This document shows, piece by piece, positions 60,174 to 64,000 of a stretch of DNA of 64,000 nt. The DNA is from Neobacillus sp. PS3-40 (GTDB lineage: Bacteria; Bacillota; Bacilli; Bacillales; Cytobacillaceae). Made by a program: the position numbers and the translations under genes. Under the pieces are notes generated by a model that saw only the letters and a program-made list of their open reading frames with translations, was not told the DNA's origin and searched no databases. Location of the stretch: the NCBI RefSeq assembly GCF_030915485.1, contig NZ_CP133266.1:3600001-3664000 (forward strand), in the 5' to 3' direction. Numbering within the stretch: position 1 is the first letter of the stretch; each line of letters begins with the position of its first letter.

Positions 60174-60890
60174 TTGGATAACCCTCTGATAATTGCCCTT
60201 GATTTTGCTACTGGAAATGATACAAGAAAATTCCTTGAGCGATTTGGAGATCGTAAACTTTTTCTCAAAGTTGGTATGGAGCTTTTTTATCAAGAAGGCC
60301 CTAGTGTGATTCAAATGGTAAAGGAATCAGGGCATAATATCTTTCTAGATTTAAAGCTTCATGACATTCCAAACACGGTGAAAAGCGCCATGAAGAATCT
60401 TGCTAGACTTGAATGTGATCTTGTCAATGTACATGCTGCTGGTGGTAAGGAAATGATGCAAGCTGCTTTGGAAGGGCTTGATGCAGGGACAAGTGCAGGT
60501 CGCAAGCGGCCTGATTGTATCGCTGTTACCCAATTAACAAGCACCTCAGAAACTCAAATGAATAATGACCAGCGTATTCCTGGTTCATTAGCTGAATCAG
60601 TTTTTCATTATGCGAGGCTTGCTCAAAATGCCGGTCTTGAAGGTGTGGTTTGTTCAGCATGGGAGGCTGCGGCAATTCGAAGCCAGCTTGGCTCCGATTT
60701 TTATACAGTTACTCCAGGGATTAGGATGAGCACTGATAACATCCAAGATCAAAAGCGTGTTGCCACTCCTCAACTTGCAAAAGAGCTTGGCGTTTCGGCC
60801 ATCGTTGTTGGTCGTTCAATTACAAGGGCAGAGGACCCATTAAAAAGCTATGAGCATTGGATGAAAATATGGGGAGGAAAACATCAATGA
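60174..60890 (+). CDS. pyrF: Orotidine 5'-phosphate decarboxylase PyrF
   Basis: This 238-aa TIM-barrel enzyme makes UMP from OMP. The signature [12 protein letters not shown] with its Asp-Lys-Asp cluster and the phosphate site TPGIR are intact. The start is TTG 60174 at zero distance from pyrD, with GGAGCTGGAG upstream. It overlaps pyrE by 4 nt (ATGA). Confidence 0.96.
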   Translation: MDNPLIIALDFATGNDTRKFLERFGDRKLFLKVGMELFYQEGPSVIQMVKESGHNIFLDLKLHDIPNTVKSAMKNLARLECDLVNVHAAGGKEMMQAALEGLDAGTSAGRKRPDCIAVTQLTSTSETQMNNDQRIPGSLAESVFHYARLAQNAGLEGVVCSAWEAAAIRSQLGSDFYTVTPGIRMSTDNIQDQKRVATPQLAKELGVSAIVVGRSITRAEDPLKSYEHWMKIWGGKHQ

Positions 60891-61516
60891 AAAAAACAAT
60901 TGCTGCAAGACTTTTGGAAATTAATGCGGTTGCGCTAAAGCCTCATGATCCATTTACATGGACATCGGGAATGCGCGCGCCGATTTATTGTGATAACCGA
61001 TTAACATTAACTTATCCAATTATTAGAAGAGAAATCGCTGAAGGATTAGTGAAGTTAATTAAGGATCATTTTCCCAATGCAGAAGCAGTTGCTGGTACCG
61101 CTACAGCTGGAATCCCCCATGCTGCTTGGGTAAGTGATTTGCTGAATTTACCAATGTGTTATGTGCGTTCAAAAGCAAAAGGACATGGTAAAGGGAATCA
61201 AATTGAAGGACGAGTTGAAAAGGGACAAAAGATCGTTGTTGTAGAGGACTTGATTTCGACTGGTGGAAGTGTAATTACCGCAGTACAGGCCCTTCGCGAA
61301 GCAGGTTGTGATGTCCTTGGTGCCGTATCTATTTTTACATACGGATTGGAAAAAGGAAAACAAATGCTGCAGAGCGAAAATATTCAATCCGAATCAATAA
61401 CAGATTTTGCTACTTTAGTGGAAGTAGCAATTGAAAAGGAATATATAAGCAAGGATGATCAGGAGAACTTGCTTTCGTGGAGTAAAGATCCTGCTGTGTG
61501 GAGTAGTAATCATTAA
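60887..61516 (+). CDS. pyrE: Orotate phosphoribosyltransferase PyrE
   Basis: This 209-aa PRTase attaches ribose phosphate to orotate. The PRPP loop is [17 protein letters not shown] and the N-terminal substrate block is [20 protein letters not shown]. The ATG 60887 follows GGGGAGGAAAACATCA; the in-frame extension upstream lies in pyrF. It is the last gene of the operon, before a strong hairpin. Confidence 0.96.
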   Translation: MKKTIAARLLEINAVALKPHDPFTWTSGMRAPIYCDNRLTLTYPIIRREIAEGLVKLIKDHFPNAEAVAGTATAGIPHAAWVSDLLNLPMCYVRSKAKGHGKGNQIEGRVEKGQKIVVVEDLISTGGSVITAVQALREAGCDVLGAVSIFTYGLEKGKQMLQSENIQSESITDFATLVEVAIEKEYISKDDQENLLSWSKDPAVWSSNH

Positions 61517-61534
61517 TTAATTGCACCTATAGTA

Positions 61535-61575
61535 AAGTAGGGAAGCCTTGCGAAAGGCTTCCCTACTTGAGTTTA
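61535..61575. terminator. Terminator between pyrE and rqcH
   Basis: AAGTAGGGAAGCCTT and AAGGCTTCCCTACTT form a perfect 15-bp stem with a GCGA loop, followed by GAGTTTATTTT. It can serve both converging genes. Confidence 0.88.
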
Positions 61576-61635
61576 TTTTAGTTTTTTGCATCAGGGTGGT
61601 ACTGTAAATTAGTAGATTGCATTTATCCGTCAAAC

Positions 61636-63348
61636 TTATTTTTGCTTCAACTTAAGGACGGTTTCCTCATCAGGTGTAACATAAACGGTTTGCTGGTTAT
61701 CATAGATGACAAATCCCGGTTTTGCTCCGCTCGGCTTTTTAACAAAACGCACTTTTGTATAGTCGACGGGAACCGAGCTCGAATTTCGTGCCTTACTAAA
61801 GTAAGCGGCAAGGATCGCTGCTTCTCGAATCGTATCATCGTTCGGTTCTTTATCTCTGATTACAACGTGTGAGCCTGGTATATCTTTTGTATGAAACCAT
61901 ATCTCATCTCTTGCTGCAAGCTTATTTGTCAAATAATCATTTTGTTTATTATTTTTGCCAACGATTATTTCGGTTCCATTGGAAGCAAGAAAGTGGTCTA
62001 ATTGTGGCTTTGTATTTTGAAATTTTTTCGCATTTTTCTTTTGTCGATCCCGTATATATCCACCTTCTACAAGTTCTTCGCGAATCCCTTGAATATCTTT
62101 TGGAGCAGCTGCTTGAACTTGCTGCAACAAACGATCAAAGTAGGCAACTTCCTCACGAGCTTTTTCTATTTGATCAATAACAATAGCAACCGCATTTTTT
62201 GCCTTTTGATATTTTGAAAAATATTTTTGTGCATTATCAGATGGGGATTTCCGTGGATCTAGTGGAATAACAAGGATCCCACCCATTTCATCGTAATAAT
62301 TAACAACTTCAATTTCCTTCATTCCTTTTTTTGCTGCATAAATGTTTGCTGTAAGAAGTTCGCCAAAACGCTTAAACTCGTCCGCTTTTTCGGCTGCCTT
62401 TAAGGTGATTTTTAGTTTCTTAATTTTCTTTTCATTTTTTTCTTTTTCATTAATAATAAATCGCTCTACATCGGTTGATTGCTGTTTGACGCGGTCCCGT
62501 TCAGCCTTGCCAAAGTAATAACGATCAAGCATTTCACTTATAGTATTAAATGTTTTGCTTTCTCCTCCAAGATGTTCAAGTGGAAAAAGATAAAAAGCTT
62601 CTTTGCCATCAATTGTCATAATCGCGGGGGAAATGGAGCCGCTTTGCACTTTATTGATTAAATGTATAAACGTTTTTGGTAAGGTTGATCGATTTGCTAG
62701 TCCGCTTTTAAAAATTACTTCTTTAGAAAAAAGTGGAGAGATCCCAGCAAATTGGTTAACAAGTTGCTGATCTAATTTACCACTGTTAAAATCTAATTTT
62801 TTTAAAACATCTTCTTCTACTAAATTGAATGGGTTTTGTTTATGTTGTTCTGGTGGTGAAATGTAGTCTTGCCCCGGCATAATGGCACGATGACTGTTAA
62901 CTGCAAAAGAAACGTGCTTGACACTATCAAGAATAACATTGCGGATTTTATCCACTAATACTATATTGCTGTGACGACCCATTACTTCTATGATTAATTG
63001 TTTATAGCTAATATCCCCGATTTCATTCCGACCCTTTATTTCAAAAATAATGATGCGGTCTTCTGCTACTTGGTAGATGTCCTCAAGGATATGTCCCTCT
63101 ATATGTTTCCTAAGAAGCATACAAAACATAGGTGGTTCAGATGGATTATCATACGCCTCGTTCGTTAACTGTACCCTTGCATAGCTAGGATGAGCAGATA
63201 AGAGGAGCTTGTGATTCCCCCCGCCCGCGCGGATTGTTAAAATTATTTCATTTTTATATGGTTGGTGAACCTTATTGATTCGCCCACCCTGTAATGAGCT
63301 TTTTAGCTCATCGACCATTGCTTTTGTAAATAAACCATCAAATGACAT
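61636..63348 (-). CDS. rqcH: Rqc2 homologue RqcH (YloA, NFACT family)
   Basis: This 570-aa ribosome-quality-control protein has an NFACT-N domain, helix-hairpin-helix and coiled-coil middle (about 270-430), and a C-terminal NFACT-R domain ([30 protein letters not shown]). It binds stalled 50S-peptidyl-tRNA and adds alanine tails; earlier it was described as a fibronectin-binding protein. I chose ATG 63348 ([11 protein letters not shown]): AAAGGA lies 8 nt upstream, and the conserved AEDR motif then falls at D97-R98, as in B. subtilis. The frame opens three codons earlier. It converges with pyrE and diverges from yloB. Confidence 0.94.
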   Translation of the reverse strand: MSFDGLFTKAMVDELKSSLQGGRINKVHQPYKNEIILTIRAGGGNHKLLLSAHPSYARVQLTNEAYDNPSEPPMFCMLLRKHIEGHILEDIYQVAEDRIIIFEIKGRNEIGDISYKQLIIEVMGRHSNIVLVDKIRNVILDSVKHVSFAVNSHRAIMPGQDYISPPEQHKQNPFNLVEEDVLKKLDFNSGKLDQQLVNQFAGISPLFSKEVIFKSGLANRSTLPKTFIHLINKVQSGSISPAIMTIDGKEAFYLFPLEHLGGESKTFNTISEMLDRYYFGKAERDRVKQQSTDVERFIINEKEKNEKKIKKLKITLKAAEKADEFKRFGELLTANIYAAKKGMKEIEVVNYYDEMGGILVIPLDPRKSPSDNAQKYFSKYQKAKNAVAIVIDQIEKAREEVAYFDRLLQQVQAAAPKDIQGIREELVEGGYIRDRQKKNAKKFQNTKPQLDHFLASNGTEIIVGKNNKQNDYLTNKLAARDEIWFHTKDIPGSHVVIRDKEPNDDTIREAAILAAYFSKARNSSSVPVDYTKVRFVKKPSGAKPGFVIYDNQQTVYVTPDEETVLKLKQK

Positions 63349-63424
63349 AGGAAACATCCTTTTCTTTCAACAAATTTCTTCTAAGTTAAGTATATCTTAT
63401 TTGGTGCCCGCTTAGAAATTTGAT

Positions 63425-63540
63425 AACTGTCTAGTGCAAGCAGCCTTGCCCCCGAATCGCTTCGCTCTTCATGTTTCCTTTATCTCATACAGAGCAGTCC
63501 AGTCCATACGTTGCTAAACAGGTGCTTTCGCTTTTCTTTT
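63425..63540 (-). repeat. Degenerate Bacillus-type dispersed repeat
   Basis: On the minus strand this reads GAAAAGCGAAAGCACCTG ... GTATGAGATAAAGGAAAC ... GAGCGAAGCGATTCGG, which I recognise as a decayed form of a repeat common in Bacillus genomes. A short similar word (AGAAAAGCGGAAGCGC) lies after divIVA at about 44323. It occupies the rqcH-yloB intergenic region. Confidence 0.45.
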
Positions 63541-63628
63541 TTATCATAGCATTTTTTGGGACGAGGCTGAATAAGATTTCTGTAGATGAGGCTTGTTTGA
63601 ATTTTAGAGGGGGAAGTGAGATGGTCGG

Positions 63629-64000
63629 ATGAGATTCTATGAAATGGAAATAGATGAAGTTGGAAAAGCCTTAGAGACTGATTTTTCAGTGGGACTGTCA
63701 GCAGAAGAGGTAAAGAATCGGGTTAAGCAATATGGCTATAATGAACTGGATGAAGGAGAAAAGCAATCGGCTTTGCTCTTATTTTTTAGTCAATTTAAAG
63801 ACTTCATGGTCCTGGTATTACTGGTAGCAACTTTAATATCCGGTCTTCTTGGTGAATATATTGATGCCATTGCCATTATTGCGATTGTCATTATAAATGG
63901 ATTTCTTGGTTTTTTTCAGGAAAGAAGAGCTGAAAAATCACTTCAGGCATTAAAAGAATTATCGGCACCACAAGTCCATGTGTTACGAGAAGGAGAATGG
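63629..64000 (+). CDS. yloB: Calcium-transporting P-type ATPase (YloB), N-terminal part
   Basis: The 124 codons present run off the right edge. The sequence MRFYEMEIDEVGKALETDF begins the cation-ATPase N-terminal domain, followed by SALLLFFSQFKDFMVLVLL, the first membrane hairpin, and FFQERRAEKSLQALKELSAP, typical of SERCA-like bacterial pumps such as B. subtilis YloB. The catalytic DKTGT lies outside the window. The ATG 63629 is the first start after an in-frame stop. Its own ribosome binding site is poorly spaced, but a three-codon frame (ATG GTC GGA TGA, 63621-63632) with GAGGGGGA upstream ends on it, suggesting coupled initiation. Confidence 0.88.
   Translation, partial: MRFYEMEIDEVGKALETDFSVGLSAEEVKNRVKQYGYNELDEGEKQSALLLFFSQFKDFMVLVLLVATLISGLLGEYIDAIAIIAIVIINGFLGFFQERRAEKSLQALKELSAPQVHVLREGEW

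Noticed and set aside
61590-61615. T-box-like AGGGTGGTACTG after pyrE
   Set aside because: It lacks the CCGCG part, has no stem I and no terminator after it, and faces the end of a convergent gene.

Overview
This window is a chromosome segment of a low-GC, endospore-forming Bacillaceae bacterium. Gene order follows the Bacillus subtilis ylb - dcw - spoIIG/sigG - ylm - ileS/lspA - pyr - yloA/yloB region almost gene for gene, and the proteins are closest to Bacillus/Neobacillus-type sequences. The genus is inferred from gene content and order; there is no rRNA or species marker.

Layout. (1) 1-1930: the end of an IS110-type insertion sequence with a frameshifted DEDD transposase. It sits inside a GC-rich Bacillus dispersed repeat and is followed by about 0.8 kb of repeats without a credible gene. 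(2) 1.9-10.2 kb: ylbJ, ylbK, ylbL, tmcAL (ylbM), a tiny Gly/His/Tyr-rich coat-like gene, ylbN-rpmF, an enoyl-CoA hydratase gene, gerR and ylbP. (3) 10.4-13.8 kb: a three-gene biotin-dependent acyl-CoA carboxylase cluster (biotin carboxylase, stand-alone biotin carrier, carboxyltransferase). Together with the hydratase gene it is an addition to the B. subtilis order. (4) 14-37 kb: panE-like, DUF3397 gene, bshC, then the dcw cluster mraZ-rsmH-ftsL-pbpB-spoVD-murE-mraY-murD-spoVE-murG-murB-divIB-ylxW-ylxX-sbp-ftsA-ftsZ, which makes peptidoglycan precursors and the divisome. (5) 37-44.3 kb: spoIIGA-sigE-sigG, then ylmC-pgeF-ylmE-sepF-ylmG-ylmH-divIVA. (6) 44.3-49.7 kb: T-box-controlled ileS, ylyA, lspA and an RluD-type pseudouridine synthase gene. 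(7) 49.7-61.5 kb: the complete pyrR-P-B-C-AA-AB-K-D-F-E operon for UMP synthesis, with three PyrR-dependent attenuators. (8) 61.6-64 kb: rqcH (yloA) on the minus strand and the start of a Ca2+-type P-type ATPase gene (yloB).

Regulation visible in the sequence includes a T-box with an AUC specifier before ileS, a spoIIG-type promoter with the unusual 22-bp spacer, a sigma-F/G-like promoter and an SD-sequestering hairpin before sigG, three 10-bp-phased GTGG repeats before mraZ (probable MraZ operator), and three pyr attenuators. Compared with the B. subtilis order, bpr (between ftsZ and spoIIGA) and ylmA (between sigG and ylmC) are absent.

The genes themselves are conserved, and I see no undescribed multi-gene system. 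The most novel feature is a 99-bp dispersed element with eight copies here. Its boundaries are sharp and always flanked by TTTA, it has three internal hairpins, and it is nearly always placed just after a terminator T-tract. In two cases its TTTA end is the stop codon of the neighbouring gene (ylbM, ileS), and two inverted copies bracket ileS. It looks like a non-autonomous mobile element, possibly of IS200/IS605 type. The IS110 leader is also a candidate bridge-RNA gene.
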